The notes: generated by a model from the letters alone, not told the origin. Positions 1 to 9,121 are shown, counted from the stretch's first letter. The stretch: 64,000 nt of DNA from Parasedimentitalea denitrificans (GCF_011813015.1 NZ_QHLQ01000006.1:62001-126000); one strand, 5' to 3'. Numbers and translations: made by a program.

Positions 1-1021
1 ACCCACTGGCGTTTGGCACATCACCATCAAAGAAATCACCTTTGATGACATCACCTGCATGCAATGCAGGGAAGTCATATGCCGTGGCCCAGCTTTTTGA
101 GTTATTTTCCTGGCGCAGCGTAAAGGCGCCGGACTTGAATCCCTCCATCGCGGCAATAGCGTCGGTAAAGTATTCGATCCGGATGCTGTCATAGTTATGA
201 CGGCCGATGTTCACGTTCAGATGGTCACCCCAATAGTCCGGGTTGCGTTTGTAAACCACGCGCCGGTTAATGTCATAACTATCCAGCGCATAGGGCCCGG
301 ATCCGATACCCGGATCTAGCCGCGGTTCGTCCAGACGACGGTTTTCGGGATCGGCCTCGAACCACGCTTTTGAATAAATCGGGGTGCCGCCAACTTGGCT
401 GATCATCCCACGACGCGGAAAATCTGGCGAGAAATAGAATTTGACCCGGTGCGGGCTCAGCGCCTCTGCTTTGGGGATACGTTTCCGCACCGCCTCGGCA
501 TAAGATTTCAGGCCCTGATCCAGAAGGATATTATGGGAAAACACCACATCATCTGCAGTTACTGGCGAACCGTCAGAGAATGTCGCTTCGGGGCGCATGT
601 TGAAAATGACCCAGTCCTGGCTTTCCGGGTACTCAAGACTTTCTGCAACCAGCCCATAGTAGGATGCAGGTTCGTCGTATGACGGGGTTAGCAACGATTC
701 AAAATGCTCGGTCGAACGTGCCGCGCCACGGCCCTTGCGGGTGTAGGGGTTGAAACTGTCGAATGTCCCCTGCGCACCATAGGACAGTTCGCCGCCGCGT
801 GGGGCATCCGGGTTCACATAGTCAAAATGAGCGAAGCCCGCAGGATACTTTAAATCACCAAATTCCGAAAACCCGTGGCTGGTGATTATTTTTTCCTCAG
901 CGCGCGCCAAAGTGGCAAAGCCAATCGCCAGGATTAATCCCATTGCCAGAACAGCCAAGGCACGGAGCCTCTCCGTTTGATTAATCACGCGAGCTCGTAC
1001 AGCGCTGCGGGGTTTGTTCAT
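1..1021 (-). CDS. ABC transporter substrate-binding protein, family 5 (YejA-like), 3' end outside window
   Basis: Periplasmic binding component of a peptide or oligopeptide ABC importer. Reading the minus strand from an ATG at 1021 gives an N-terminal signal sequence (LAVLAMGLILAIGFATLARA, cleaved about residue 41) followed by mature EEKIITSHGFSEFGDLKYP. The frame stays open to base 1, about 340 codons, so the C-terminal part lies outside the window. Segments such as FSDGSPVTADDVVFS and RNPDYWG are typical of family 5 solute-binding proteins. SKSWATAYDFPAL near the window edge resembles YejA and microcin C-type binding proteins. The permease genes would be expected to the left, on this strand. 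Substrate specificity cannot be read from this part. Confidence 0.9.
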   Translation of the reverse strand, partial: MNKPRSAVRARVINQTERLRALAVLAMGLILAIGFATLARAEEKIITSHGFSEFGDLKYPAGFAHFDYVNPDAPRGGELSYGAQGTFDSFNPYTRKGRGAARSTEHFESLLTPSYDEPASYYGLVAESLEYPESQDWVIFNMRPEATFSDGSPVTADDVVFSHNILLDQGLKSYAEAVRKRIPKAEALSPHRVKFYFSPDFPRRGMISQVGGTPIYSKAWFEADPENRRLDEPRLDPGIGSGPYALDSYDINRRVVYKRNPDYWGDHLNVNIGRHNYDSIRIEYFTDAIAAMEGFKSGAFTLRQENNSKSWATAYDFPALHAGDVIKGDFFDGDVPNASG

Positions 1022-1231
1022 CTGCCAGTCCTCCCATTCCCGGATCTTTTCGATCTGGTGTGTAAATACCAAGCTAAAGCTCGGGGGTGGTAACATTCAA
1101 GTTGCGATTCCGTGTTTCTTTGCTTGTGGATGCGGCATTCAGCAGTTCAGCGCCGACTATCGGTAACATTGTTGTATCACATAGTGCGCCATGCCACTTT
1201 CGACCACACATTGTATTCTGGAGAATGAACT

Positions 1232-1483
1232 ATGATTTTACGCAAAACTCTTTCTCGCGGCCTGACTGGTGTCATTTTGGGCACCACAGGGTTGGTTGCC
1301 GCCTGCGCTCAGCAAGAAGAAGAGCCCGTGGCCATGGCCAACCCTGCCGCAGTCTATTGTGAGGAAACCGGCGGGCAGCACGTCATTCGGGATGGCAAAG
1401 GTGGGCAAATTGGGGTCTGCATCCTGCCAGATGGCCGCGAGGTTGTTGCCTGGGATTATTACAGGAACAACAATCCCGCATAA
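1232..1483 (+). CDS. small DUF333-type lipoprotein
   Basis: An 83-residue predicted outer- or inner-membrane lipoprotein. The N-terminus has basic residues, a hydrophobic stretch and a lipobox VAAC, with the lipidated Cys near residue 25. After a short acidic linker comes NPAAVYCEETGGQ, the signature of the DUF333 (hemolysin-like) domain, with two further Cys residues that could form a disulfide. It stands alone between two genes on the opposite strand and ends at a bidirectional terminator. The function of DUF333 proteins is not established. The start is the ATG at 1232. Confidence 0.8.
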   Translation: MILRKTLSRGLTGVILGTTGLVAACAQQEEEPVAMANPAAVYCEETGGQHVIRDGKGGQIGVCILPDGREVVAWDYYRNNNPA

Positions 1484-1498
1484 TACACCCCAAAATAG

Positions 1499-1530
1499 AA
1501 AAAGGCCGCTGCACTTGGCAGCGACCTTTT
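1499..1530. terminator. bidirectional intrinsic terminator
   Basis: AAAGGCCGCTGC (1501-1512) pairs with GCAGCGACCTTT (1518-1529) through a 5-base loop with one mismatch. A-rich and T-rich flanks lie on either side. It sits between the converging lipoprotein gene and the cytochrome c gene. Confidence 0.75.
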
Positions 1531-1551
1531 AATTCAGAAATGATCCGTGGA

Positions 1552-2058
1552 TCAATCGTCCAGGCTGTCCAGATAAGCGATCAGGTTAACCCGGTCTTTT
1601 TGCTTTTTCAGACCAGAGAAGCTCATCGAGGTACCGCTGGCATAGCTGCTAGGCTTGGTCAGGAAGGCGTCCAGCTCTTCTGCGGTCCAAGTACCGTCGG
1701 ACATGCCTGACAAGGCACCCGAGTAGCCAAATCCATCAGCTGATGCGATCGGACGACCGACAACACCATAAAGGAACGGGCCAGTTGAGTTATTTCCGTC
1801 GTCCAGCTTGTGGCAGGCCGAACATTTCTTGAAGACTTTGGCACCCTTGCCAACGTCAGCCGAGGCCATCAGCTCATCAAAGCTAACTTCAGCCACAGCT
1901 TCTTGCTCGCCGGCCTCTTCAATTTCAATCACATAGGCTGCCTCTCCGTGAGACTCCACGTGATAAAGTCCTTCTGCTGCCCATTTGCCCAAAAGGAGAA
2001 CCAACAACGCGCCGCACAATGCTGCGGCCGCTTTGGTAATGGTCATTGTGTCAAACAT
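1552..2058 (-). CDS. membrane-anchored class I cytochrome c (cytochrome c552/cy type)
   Basis: Electron carrier tethered to the periplasmic face of the inner membrane. The 168-residue protein has an uncleaved hydrophobic anchor (about residues 9-24), an acidic, Glu-rich linker (about 40-65) and a cytochrome c domain. The domain holds the haem motif CSACH near residue 80 and a C-terminal axial Met candidate in SGTSMSFSG. This layout matches the membrane cytochrome c552 (CycM) and cytochrome cy proteins of alphaproteobacteria, which carry electrons from the bc1 complex to the terminal oxidase. The gene is divergent from pheA, with about 120 bp between them. Confidence 0.88.
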   Translation of the reverse strand: MFDTMTITKAAAALCGALLVLLLGKWAAEGLYHVESHGEAAYVIEIEEAGEQEAVAEVSFDELMASADVGKGAKVFKKCSACHKLDDGNNSTGPFLYGVVGRPIASADGFGYSGALSGMSDGTWTAEELDAFLTKPSSYASGTSMSFSGLKKQKDRVNLIAYLDSLDD

Positions 2059-2177
2059 GGTTGCGCTTCCGTTTCATATAACTGAAGGCGTGTCTAAGGC
2101 TTCCCCTGCCAACTGGCAAGGTATAGACAGTGCGGTGAAATGCCCATTATCAGATCTTTTGCACGGAATTCACAAAA

Positions 2178-3011
2178 ATGACCGGTAAAATTGCCATCCA
2201 AGGGGAGCTCGGCTCTTACAGTCACGAGGCCTGTCGCAATGCGCGGCCCGGATTAGAGGTTCTACCCTGCCGTACATTTGAAGACGCTATTGACGCTGTA
2301 CGTAACGGAACGGCCGAACAAGCCATGCTTCCGGTCGAAAATTCTACCTATGGGCGGGTTGCTGATATCCACCGCCTCCTGCCGCATAGCGGATTACACA
2401 TCGTAGACGAAGCTTTTGTGCGGGTTCACATCAACCTGCTGGCCGTGCCCGGTGCGACGCTAGAAGATATTCAAGAGGCACACTCACATCTGGTGCTACT
2501 GCCCCAATGTGCGAGTTTCCTACGCGAACATGAGATTCGCGGCCGTGTCAGCCCCGACAACGCCCGTGCCGCCCGTGAAGTTGCTGAACGCGGCGATGTC
2601 CAACATGCTGCTTTGGCAAGCGAACTGGCCGGCGAGATCTATGGATTGGATGTACTGGCCCGCCATATTGAGGACGAGGGCAACAACACCACGCGTTTTG
2701 TCATCATGTCGCCAGAACTCAACACCACCCGGCGTGGTGCCCATGGTATGATCACCAGCTTTGTGTTCCAGGTCCGCAACATTCCGGCAGCGCTGTACAA
2801 GGCGATGGGTGGTTTTGCGACCAATGGTGTCAACATGACCAAGCTGGAAAGCTATATGGTCGATGGCTCGTTCACCGCGACACAGTTTTACGCTGATATT
2901 GATGGGCATCCAGATGATGCAAACGTCCAACTGGCGCTGGACGAATTGGCTTATTTCACCACCAACATCGAAATCCTAGGGGTTTTCCCAGCCGATAACG
3001 GAAGGTTCTGA
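2178..3011 (+). CDS. pheA: prephenate dehydratase
   Basis: Converts prephenate to phenylpyruvate in phenylalanine synthesis, in the cytoplasm. The 277-residue protein has the two-lobed dehydratase domain (about 1-185), containing the catalytic NNTTRF motif (about 170-175). An ACT regulatory domain follows (about 190-275) with the KLESYMV segment, equivalent to the phenylalanine-binding ESRP region. No chorismate mutase domain is fused, so this is the monofunctional form. The start ATG at 2178 aligns with the family N-terminus (IAIQGELGSYSHEA). Confidence 0.96.
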   Translation: MTGKIAIQGELGSYSHEACRNARPGLEVLPCRTFEDAIDAVRNGTAEQAMLPVENSTYGRVADIHRLLPHSGLHIVDEAFVRVHINLLAVPGATLEDIQEAHSHLVLLPQCASFLREHEIRGRVSPDNARAAREVAERGDVQHAALASELAGEIYGLDVLARHIEDEGNNTTRFVIMSPELNTTRRGAHGMITSFVFQVRNIPAALYKAMGGFATNGVNMTKLESYMVDGSFTATQFYADIDGHPDDANVQLALDELAYFTTNIEILGVFPADNGRF

Positions 3012-3061
3012 TCTACCAAGAACAGTGTCAGGGTGCGTGGTCATATGCACCCTGAAACGAC

Positions 3062-3529
3062 TTAGGCGATCCGGCTCAGGCGTTCCTCGGTCAACTTAGC
3101 GAATTCTGCTACACGCTTCTTGAACCGCTTGGTCAGTTTAGACTTGGCCAGTTTCAAAGATTGCACCAACAGCCGCCCAGACAGCGTTTTGGGGCTAAGG
3201 TCCAGTGTAACCACCATCCGGGTCCGGCCCGGGGACAGGGCCAGCAGTTCAACATTCAGACCACCCTCAACACCACCGCCATCAGCGGACAGGTGCATTC
3301 CGGTTACTGGATCGTACTCCGTCAGGACCAGATGCATATCGCGGGACTTGCCGCGAAAAGAGAACGTCACGTCCCACGCCAAACCACTGCTCGGCGCCGC
3401 GACATCCCCAATCCTGTGTACTTCCACACCACGGCGGATTGCCGAGCGTTCAAAGCCTTCAAATTCACTCAGAACCGAGAAAACCTCTGCAATTGGGGCC
3501 TCAATATCTTCTTTGCTGACAAACTTCAT
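3062..3529 (-). CDS. SRPBCC (START-like) family protein
   Basis: A 155-residue helix-grip protein of the SRPBCC/polyketide cyclase superfamily, which binds hydrophobic ligands. The N-terminal MKFVSKEDIEAPIAEVFSVL is the standard opening strand and helix of this fold. The ending is a long basic C-terminal helix. I chose the ATG at 3529 rather than the in-frame TTG 15 bases upstream because a purine-rich AGGGGGC precedes it. The C-terminal basic helix (about residues 128-150) is notable, but no function is assigned. It sits between pheA and nudC in convergent/co-directional order. Confidence 0.8.
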   Translation of the reverse strand: MKFVSKEDIEAPIAEVFSVLSEFEGFERSAIRRGVEVHRIGDVAAPSSGLAWDVTFSFRGKSRDMHLVLTEYDPVTGMHLSADGGGVEGGLNVELLALSPGRTRMVVTLDLSPKTLSGRLLVQSLKLAKSKLTKRFKKRVAEFAKLTEERLSRIA

Positions 3530-3589
3530 TTTTGCCCCCTTCAAGTGCTTATGTACACCGATGTATCAGATGTGGTGTCATTACTCACT

Positions 3590-4573
3590 TCAATCCAGCG
3601 TATCTGCAAGCCAGTTTTGCAACAAAAAGTGTGCAATTGCACCTTTCCGAGATGGTTTAATGTCAGGGTGTTCGCCAGAGAACACAGTCATCATATCAGC
3701 GCGGCTAACCCATAGTGCATCTTCAATCTCGGTGTGATCAATGGTCAGATCGCGACCCAACGCGGTTCCCGCACAGCCAAACATCAGCGACATGGGGAAC
3801 GGCCAAGGCTGGCTAGAAAGGTAGGACACCTCACCGACTTTCACCCCTGCCTCTTCCAGAACTTCACGACGGACTGCCGCCTCTAGCGTTTCGCCGGGTT
3901 CAACAAATCCTGCCAGCAAGGAATACATTCCCTCGGGCCACCCCGGTGACCGTCCCATCAGAACTGAATCGCCATGGGTGATCAGCATGATCACCACCGG
4001 GTCTGTCCGCGGAAAGTGCGAGGTGTTGCAGGCATCGCAATTTCGCTGCCATCCAGCCTGCGCAACCTGACTTGGTTGACCACACCGGGCACAGAACTGG
4101 TGGCTTTTATGCCAAGAAAGCACCGCATTGGCCGTTGCGGCCAGCTCGGCCTCTAGTGGCGTCAGAAATGCCATCATTCGGCGTAATTCGGTAAATACAT
4201 GACCCGTAGGTAAATCCGGGTGTTGCTGTTCACTGGCGTCGGCAAAGCTGGCCAACATGGCCTGATCCAGCGCATCTGGTGTCCAGTCGCTCATGTCACC
4301 GGCAAACTGCGGCACCCCAGCGGGCGTCAAACCCAGAAAAATGGAACTTTGATGATACTTCTCTGCCAATGGGTGATCCGTTGTGATCATCACCAACTGA
4401 TCCGGAGAAGATCCGCGACCGCTGCGCTCAGACAGTGGCTTCCCCTGCCAAACCAACAAGACAGAGGCCTGCGGATCACCCCAGGCCGCAGCCAAGGCAT
4501 CCGCGTCATCCCGTAGATGTGCGGCCCGATCCAGACCACCACCGCCAAAGGTCACTTGTTCTGCTCGCTTCAC
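3590..4573 (-). CDS. nudC: NAD(+)/NADH diphosphatase, Nudix hydrolase
   Basis: Hydrolyses NADH/NAD+ to NMN(H) and AMP and, in characterised homologues, removes NAD caps from RNA. The 327-residue protein has an N-terminal domain, a zinc ribbon with CARC and CDAC pairs (about residues 160-185), and a complete Nudix box running from GFVEPGETLEAAVRRE to the EEAG end (about 217-240). The NudC-specific SQPWPFPMS motif follows, which distinguishes it from other Nudix enzymes. The start is a GTG at 4573; an internal GTG at codon 7 is also possible. Confidence 0.95.
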   Translation of the reverse strand: MKRAEQVTFGGGGLDRAAHLRDDADALAAAWGDPQASVLLVWQGKPLSERSGRGSSPDQLVMITTDHPLAEKYHQSSIFLGLTPAGVPQFAGDMSDWTPDALDQAMLASFADASEQQHPDLPTGHVFTELRRMMAFLTPLEAELAATANAVLSWHKSHQFCARCGQPSQVAQAGWQRNCDACNTSHFPRTDPVVIMLITHGDSVLMGRSPGWPEGMYSLLAGFVEPGETLEAAVRREVLEEAGVKVGEVSYLSSQPWPFPMSLMFGCAGTALGRDLTIDHTEIEDALWVSRADMMTVFSGEHPDIKPSRKGAIAHFLLQNWLADTLD

Positions 4574-4898
4574 CCTAAGCCCCTCTCTTTACGCCTAAAA
4601 TTTATCACACCACATCTGGCCAACCTGCCTAAAAAACACGCTACGTGCATTTTTAACAATCAACTGACGTCGTGCATCTTGCAGGTCGGCCCTTGGACTG
4701 CCACACATAAAGTTAAAAGTCCAAGCCCGAAGCACGCTAGCTAGGACACGGGGCCGCCGTACCGGCTTTATGGTTAAATATGTATGTAATTGTGACTAGG
4801 CAGAAGCCTTAATCACTGGTTTCAACGCACCAAAGAAAAAGCGCCCAACAAGGCGCCGCAAAGACAAGACTGGCGTCAGACGCATCGAACACAGAACG
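4574..4898. other. intergenic region without a recognised gene
   Basis: The 325 bp between nudC and the cpdB-like gene hold no convincing coding region. I see an 8-bp inverted repeat, CTTGGACT at 4692-4699 and AGTCCAAG at 4718-4725, that could form a stem with an 18-base loop. It has no T-run and no matched promoter elements. The stretch presumably carries the promoters of both divergent genes. Confidence 0.5.
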
Positions 4899-6749
4899 TT
4901 GAGAGAAACCGAACGATCCAACCCAAAGCACCAGGTCAGCCTGCGTGTTATGGCGACTACTGATCTGCACATGAACCTGCTTGGCTATGATTACTATCGC
5001 GACCAAGCAGACCCTAGCGTGGGCCTTGCGCATACTGCATCTTTGATTGCTGGCGCTCGCGACGAAGCGACCCGCTTAGGCGCGGTTACCTTGTTGCTGG
5101 ACAATGGCGACTCCATGCAGGGCACTCCTTTAGGCGAACAGCCCGATGCCCGCTCGCCGCATCCGCTGATGAAGGCCTTTCAGGTGTTGAGCTATGATGC
5201 CATTGGCTTGGGAAATCATGACTTCAACTTCGGACTAGATACGCTCGAGCACATCCTGAAGACTGCCCCATGCCCTGTCATATGCTCAAATATGAAGGCA
5301 GCCTCACCTGAGACAAAATTGCCTTTCGTCGCCTCCGCGATCTTGGAACGGCAAATGTTGGATCATCCTGATGCGCCGCCTGTCCGCATCGGCCTGTTGT
5401 CAGTGCTGCCAGAGCAAACCGTGCAATGGGACGCGCATCTGCTACAAGACCGCGTTCAGATGATGAACATTGTGCAGTCAGCCCGCACCACCAGTGCAGC
5501 CCTGCGTGCCGCCGGATGTGACATCGTCATCGCCCTTGCGCATACGGGTCTCGGGCATGAAACAGACCCCGACAATTCCGAAAACGCATTGCAACACCTA
5601 GTGCAAATCGATGACATCGACGCCCTGATCGGCGGGCACACCCACCTGCGTTTGCCCGATCCTGCCACGCCGTTCTCCAAGCCCGTTGTGATGCCGGGGG
5701 CCTTTGGCTCTCACCTTGGGGTGATCGATCTGCGACTGAAACATGGCGACGACGGCTGGAAACTGGATGCTTGGGATTGCGGCCTGCGCCCCATTTCCCA
5801 ACGCACCACAACCGGAGAGCTAGCACCACTCGTGACCGAGGACGCCGCCTTGGTTTCGGCACTGGCAGAAGATCATGCAGCCACTGTAGAGCGCATAAAT
5901 GCGCCAGTCGGCCAGATCGAACACTCTCTACATTCATACTTCACATTCTTTGCCCCTGATCGCGCCCTTGCATTGGTCGCCTGCGCTCAGGCGGCTGAGC
6001 TACGCGAGCAGTTAAAAAACACACCAGCCTGCGAACTACCGCTATTATCAGCAGTTTCCCCCTGTAAGTTCGGTGCTCGAACAGGCCCCGGTCACTTTAC
6101 TGATGTACCAGCCGGCCCCCTTAGCCGCCGCCATGTAGCAGATCTGCATATATTTCCGAACTATCTGAATGCCGTCTCGATTTCCGGCGCAATGGTGCTT
6201 GAGTGGTTGGAAATGTTGGCAGGCATGTTCAATCAGATCACCCCTGGCACCGATAGCACCCCGTTGATTGATTTCGATCGGGCTGGCCATAATTTTGATG
6301 TCCTACACGGGTTGGACTATCAAATTGACCTATCCGTCCCCGCACGCTTTCATGCCTCGGGCAAACTGGCAGACCCTCAGGCACACCGAATTCGCGACCC
6401 GCTCTGGAATGGCAAGCCAATTGATCCTGACCAGCAGTTTGTCGTGGCGGTCAACAGCCACCGCGCGGCGGGTGGCGGCAATTTCCCAATGGTTCAGCAG
6501 GCAACCCAGATCCCACTGCCCCGGTGTTCGATACAGGATATTGTCTACGACTATTTGAACGGCACACTGCCAACCGATCCTTTGGCAGCGGCTTCACCTC
6601 CGTGGCGTTTGGCGCCCATGCCAGGGTCACATGCCCTTGTCTATACTGGCCCTGCGGCCCGGCGTTACCTGGAAGAACTATCCCACATGAACCTCCCGCT
6701 ACCCGAGCCCACCCCGGACGGGTTCCTGCAACTGAAAATTCCATTGTAA
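4899..6749 (+). CDS. cpdB: 2',3'-cyclic-nucleotide 2'-phosphodiesterase / 3'-nucleotidase (CpdB-like)
   Basis: Two-domain metallophosphoesterase of about 616 residues, expected to hydrolyse 2',3'-cyclic nucleotides and 3'-nucleotides. The N-terminal domain shows all the metal-site motifs: TTDLHMN, DNGDSMQGT, GNHDFNFG, IALAHTG and IGGHTHLR. The C-terminal 5'-nucleotidase domain follows (about 330-590), with FDVLHGLDYQIDLS. The only upstream start is a TTG at 4899, because an in-frame stop lies at 4797-4799. No signal peptide precedes the catalytic domain, although E. coli CpdB is periplasmic. The cell location is therefore uncertain, and this copy may be cytoplasmic. Confidence 0.88.
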   Translation: MRETERSNPKHQVSLRVMATTDLHMNLLGYDYYRDQADPSVGLAHTASLIAGARDEATRLGAVTLLLDNGDSMQGTPLGEQPDARSPHPLMKAFQVLSYDAIGLGNHDFNFGLDTLEHILKTAPCPVICSNMKAASPETKLPFVASAILERQMLDHPDAPPVRIGLLSVLPEQTVQWDAHLLQDRVQMMNIVQSARTTSAALRAAGCDIVIALAHTGLGHETDPDNSENALQHLVQIDDIDALIGGHTHLRLPDPATPFSKPVVMPGAFGSHLGVIDLRLKHGDDGWKLDAWDCGLRPISQRTTTGELAPLVTEDAALVSALAEDHAATVERINAPVGQIEHSLHSYFTFFAPDRALALVACAQAAELREQLKNTPACELPLLSAVSPCKFGARTGPGHFTDVPAGPLSRRHVADLHIFPNYLNAVSISGAMVLEWLEMLAGMFNQITPGTDSTPLIDFDRAGHNFDVLHGLDYQIDLSVPARFHASGKLADPQAHRIRDPLWNGKPIDPDQQFVVAVNSHRAAGGGNFPMVQQATQIPLPRCSIQDIVYDYLNGTLPTDPLAAASPPWRLAPMPGSHALVYTGPAARRYLEELSHMNLPLPEPTPDGFLQLKIPL

Positions 6750-6803
6750 GTCGACACCACGCACGGCTTGTCTTTCGCCTCGCAGCCGCCTATATCGGGA
6801 TTC

Positions 6804-6897
6804 GAGAGGTTGGCGCGGGCAAGCGCCTCGCCAACCTGGTCAGATCCGGAAGGAAGCAGCCACAACGAGCCCCGCTTGGGTCGATGTCCAGCCTCTC
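6804..6897 (+). ncRNA. ffs: signal recognition particle RNA, small bacterial type
   Basis: The conserved apical domain is present as CAGATCCGGAAGGAAGCAGC at 6841-6860, which includes the GGAAG tetraloop region and the AGCAGCC asymmetric loop. The ends pair as GAGAGGTTGG (6804) with CCAGCCTCTC (ending 6897), giving a hairpin of about 94 nt. This is the RNA of the particle that docks FtsY and Ffh for co-translational membrane insertion. In many related genomes dnaX is close by. Here rsgA follows instead. Confidence 0.95.
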
Positions 6898-7108
6898 ACC
6901 TTATTTCGGCTTGCAGTGCAGGCCCATACCCAACGGAGCATCGCTCCCACAGCCTGAATGGAGGGCCTGATGATTGTAGCAGTACCGACCCTTCAGGCAG
7001 CGCAGTCCTGATTCGGCCCACGGCCAACTCCCTGCCTGAACTCCCCTCCTGTTGTGATGCGCGTTCGCCATCGCAAGGGTCTTTCTACGTTCAAATACAG
7101 GCAGAGCC

Positions 7109-8134
7109 ATGACGCTTACCTATTCAGACCTTGGATGGTCTAACTTTTTTCAATCCCAACAAGACGTGGACGTCGACCTGACGCCCTATCGCATTTCGGC
7201 CGTGCATCGTGACAAGCTGACCGGCCTGTCACCCAACGGTGAAATCCAATTGCTGCCTGATCGCTTGACCGGTGAATTTGCCGTTGGCGACTGGGTGCTG
7301 GCCAATGCAGCAGACCAAGTCTGCGAGCGGCTGGAGCGCCAAACCGAACTAAGCCGCCGTGCCGCCGGAACCGACGCCCGCGAGCAACTGATCGCCGCAA
7401 ATGTCGATGTGCTGTTCATCACCACCTCCTGCAACGCTGATTTCAACCTCGCACGTTTGGAACGCTATCTGGCGCTGGCGCACCAGTCAGGCTGTTATCC
7501 GGTGGTGGTACTAACCAAGGCTGATGTCTGCGAAGATGCCAGTGTGTATCGCAAGCAGGCGGAATCGCTGGCGGCGTCGCTGACCGTGCTGACTTTGGAT
7601 GCCAAGAACCCCGACGACGTCACGCAGCTATTGGCCTGGGTGAAACCCAGCCAAACGGCTGCATTGGTCGGATCATCCGGCGTTGGCAAAACAACCTTGA
7701 CGAATGGATTGACCGGCAGCAAGGACGCCGTGCGCGACATTCGCGAGGACGACTCCAAGGGTCGCCACACCACCACCGCACGCTACCTGCGCCGCATGGT
7801 CAACGGTGGCTGGCTGATCGACACCCCCGGCATGCGCGCCCTTCGCATCAAGGACGCCGACGAAGGGGTCGAGGAAGTCTTCTCTGACTTGATGGAAATC
7901 GCCCAAAGTTGCCGGTTCAACGACTGCTCCCATAACGGCGAGCCAGGCTGCGCAGTCACAGCTGCGGTCAAATCTGGTACGCTTGAACTCGCCCGTGTTG
8001 AACGCTGGCAGAAACTTCAGCGCGATGAAGAGCGAAACACCGAAACCCTTGTGCAGTCACGCCGCCGCGACAAGGGGCTCGGCAAGATGATCAAGTCCAT
8101 GAAGCGCGATCACAAAGGGCGCAAGGGGTACTAA
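7109..8134 (+). CDS. rsgA: ribosome small-subunit-dependent GTPase A
   Basis: Circularly permuted GTPase that assists late maturation of the 30S subunit. The 341-residue protein has an N-terminal OB-fold (about 20-85), then the permuted G motifs in the order expected for RsgA/YjeQ: G4 (LTKAD, about 143), G1 (GSSGVGKTTL, about 190), G2 and G3 (DTPGMRAL, about 235). A C-terminal zinc motif (CRFNDCSHNGEPGC) and basic tail follow. The start ATG lies 211 bp after the SRP RNA. Confidence 0.96.
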   Translation: MTLTYSDLGWSNFFQSQQDVDVDLTPYRISAVHRDKLTGLSPNGEIQLLPDRLTGEFAVGDWVLANAADQVCERLERQTELSRRAAGTDAREQLIAANVDVLFITTSCNADFNLARLERYLALAHQSGCYPVVVLTKADVCEDASVYRKQAESLAASLTVLTLDAKNPDDVTQLLAWVKPSQTAALVGSSGVGKTTLTNGLTGSKDAVRDIREDDSKGRHTTTARYLRRMVNGGWLIDTPGMRALRIKDADEGVEEVFSDLMEIAQSCRFNDCSHNGEPGCAVTAAVKSGTLELARVERWQKLQRDEERNTETLVQSRRRDKGLGKMIKSMKRDHKGRKGY

Positions 8135-8156
8135 CCCCTGCCCAAAGGCGTGCCCA

Positions 8157-9047
8157 CTAGGGCGCGCCTTGTTCCGGCACCAGCGTTGGCCACAGCACGG
8201 AATTTCTCCGCGCAAATGCCCCCAGATGCCCCACCTTTTTCAGGCCAAAATCACTTGGCTTTAGCTCTGTTCGGGTTTGCTCCACATCCCCGTAGACGCC
8301 CCCCAACCGCCAAACACAGTCCGGTGGGATCAGGTCATCATCACTCAGCGCAAACAGATCGACTGGCACGTCCCAACTCTGCCAGTCCGGCAACGGCAAC
8401 TCGTCGCCCACCTCTGACAAATAGCTCCCCGGCGTGGTGCACCATTTACGCCACTGCCAGTACACACTGGCTGGAAGGTCCTCCCCCAGCCTTAGCGCCT
8501 TGGCTGGCAAGTAACCCATCAACTTGACCAACAGTGGCACGTGCCCAAACCAAAAGCTAAGCGCCAGCGCTCTGTACGGCCAGGGGTGATCGTTGTGATG
8601 TACCAGCCCGCCTGCCACCACAATCATTCGGTCGATATCTTCAATGCCATCTTGCAGCGGCATCAGCATGCCCCCCAGCGAATGCCCAACCACCCAAAGC
8701 GGGACGTCCGGATAATGTCTCCGCATTTCATCCCGTGCGGCAGGCTGTTCTACCATTGCCCAACGGGCCATCGTGGCGTCTGACTTACGCATGGACCGCT
8801 CAGCCGAGGCGCCAAAGTCACTGTAGTCATAGGTCAAGCAGGCCATCCCACGCTCTGCCGCCAGCCAGCGGGCAAAGTGACGATAGAAGCTTTGCGGTAC
8901 ACCCGTTGCACCATTCAAAACCACCGCCGCACGCGGGCGGCCGTTGGGGCGATATAGCTGCCCTGCCAACGGCATCCCTACGGCGTCAAACTTTACTGAA
9001 TCGACCCTAACTTGGGCATCTGGATCGAAATTGACAGCATCTAGCAC
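8157..9047 (-). CDS. alpha/beta hydrolase
   Basis: Serine hydrolase of the alpha/beta fold, 296 residues. The nucleophile elbow GHSLGG is present (Ser near residue 122), an upstream oxyanion region reads LNGATGVPQSFY, and a late KVGHLGAF carries the probable catalytic His. An Asp lies in LFALSDDDLIPP. The chosen start is a GTG at 9047 because AGGAGG sits 7 bases upstream. Longer in-frame starts would run through the operator and into the divergent tetR. The neighbouring TetR protein and the double operator imply that this gene is its target. The substrate is unknown. Confidence 0.85.
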   Translation of the reverse strand: MLDAVNFDPDAQVRVDSVKFDAVGMPLAGQLYRPNGRPRAAVVLNGATGVPQSFYRHFARWLAAERGMACLTYDYSDFGASAERSMRKSDATMARWAMVEQPAARDEMRRHYPDVPLWVVGHSLGGMLMPLQDGIEDIDRMIVVAGGLVHHNDHPWPYRALALSFWFGHVPLLVKLMGYLPAKALRLGEDLPASVYWQWRKWCTTPGSYLSEVGDELPLPDWQSWDVPVDLFALSDDDLIPPDCVWRLGGVYGDVEQTRTELKPSDFGLKKVGHLGAFARRNSVLWPTLVPEQGAP

Positions 9048-9058
9048 GTAGCATCCTC

Positions 9059-9103
9059 CTAGACCGATTGGTCCACACGACACATCTGGACCAATCGGTC
9101 TAG
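9059..9103. promoter_or_regulatory. double TetR-type operator between divergent hydrolase and tetR genes
   Basis: CTAGACCGATTGGTCCA at 9059-9075 is repeated as its exact reverse complement at 9087-9103, with 11 bases between. Each arm is itself a near-palindrome of the form TAGACC-N4-GGTCcA, close to the TAGACC/GGTCTA boxes bound by LmrA/YxaF-like TetR repressors. It lies between the two divergent starts, where a repressor would control both. Confidence 0.85.
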
Positions 9104-9121
9104 ACATGTCAAGCTGTCGAA

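Noticed and set aside
5527..5937. Minus-strand frame of 136 codons inside the cpdB-like gene
   Set aside because: It is fully inside a well-supported gene with intact catalytic motifs and shows no family features.
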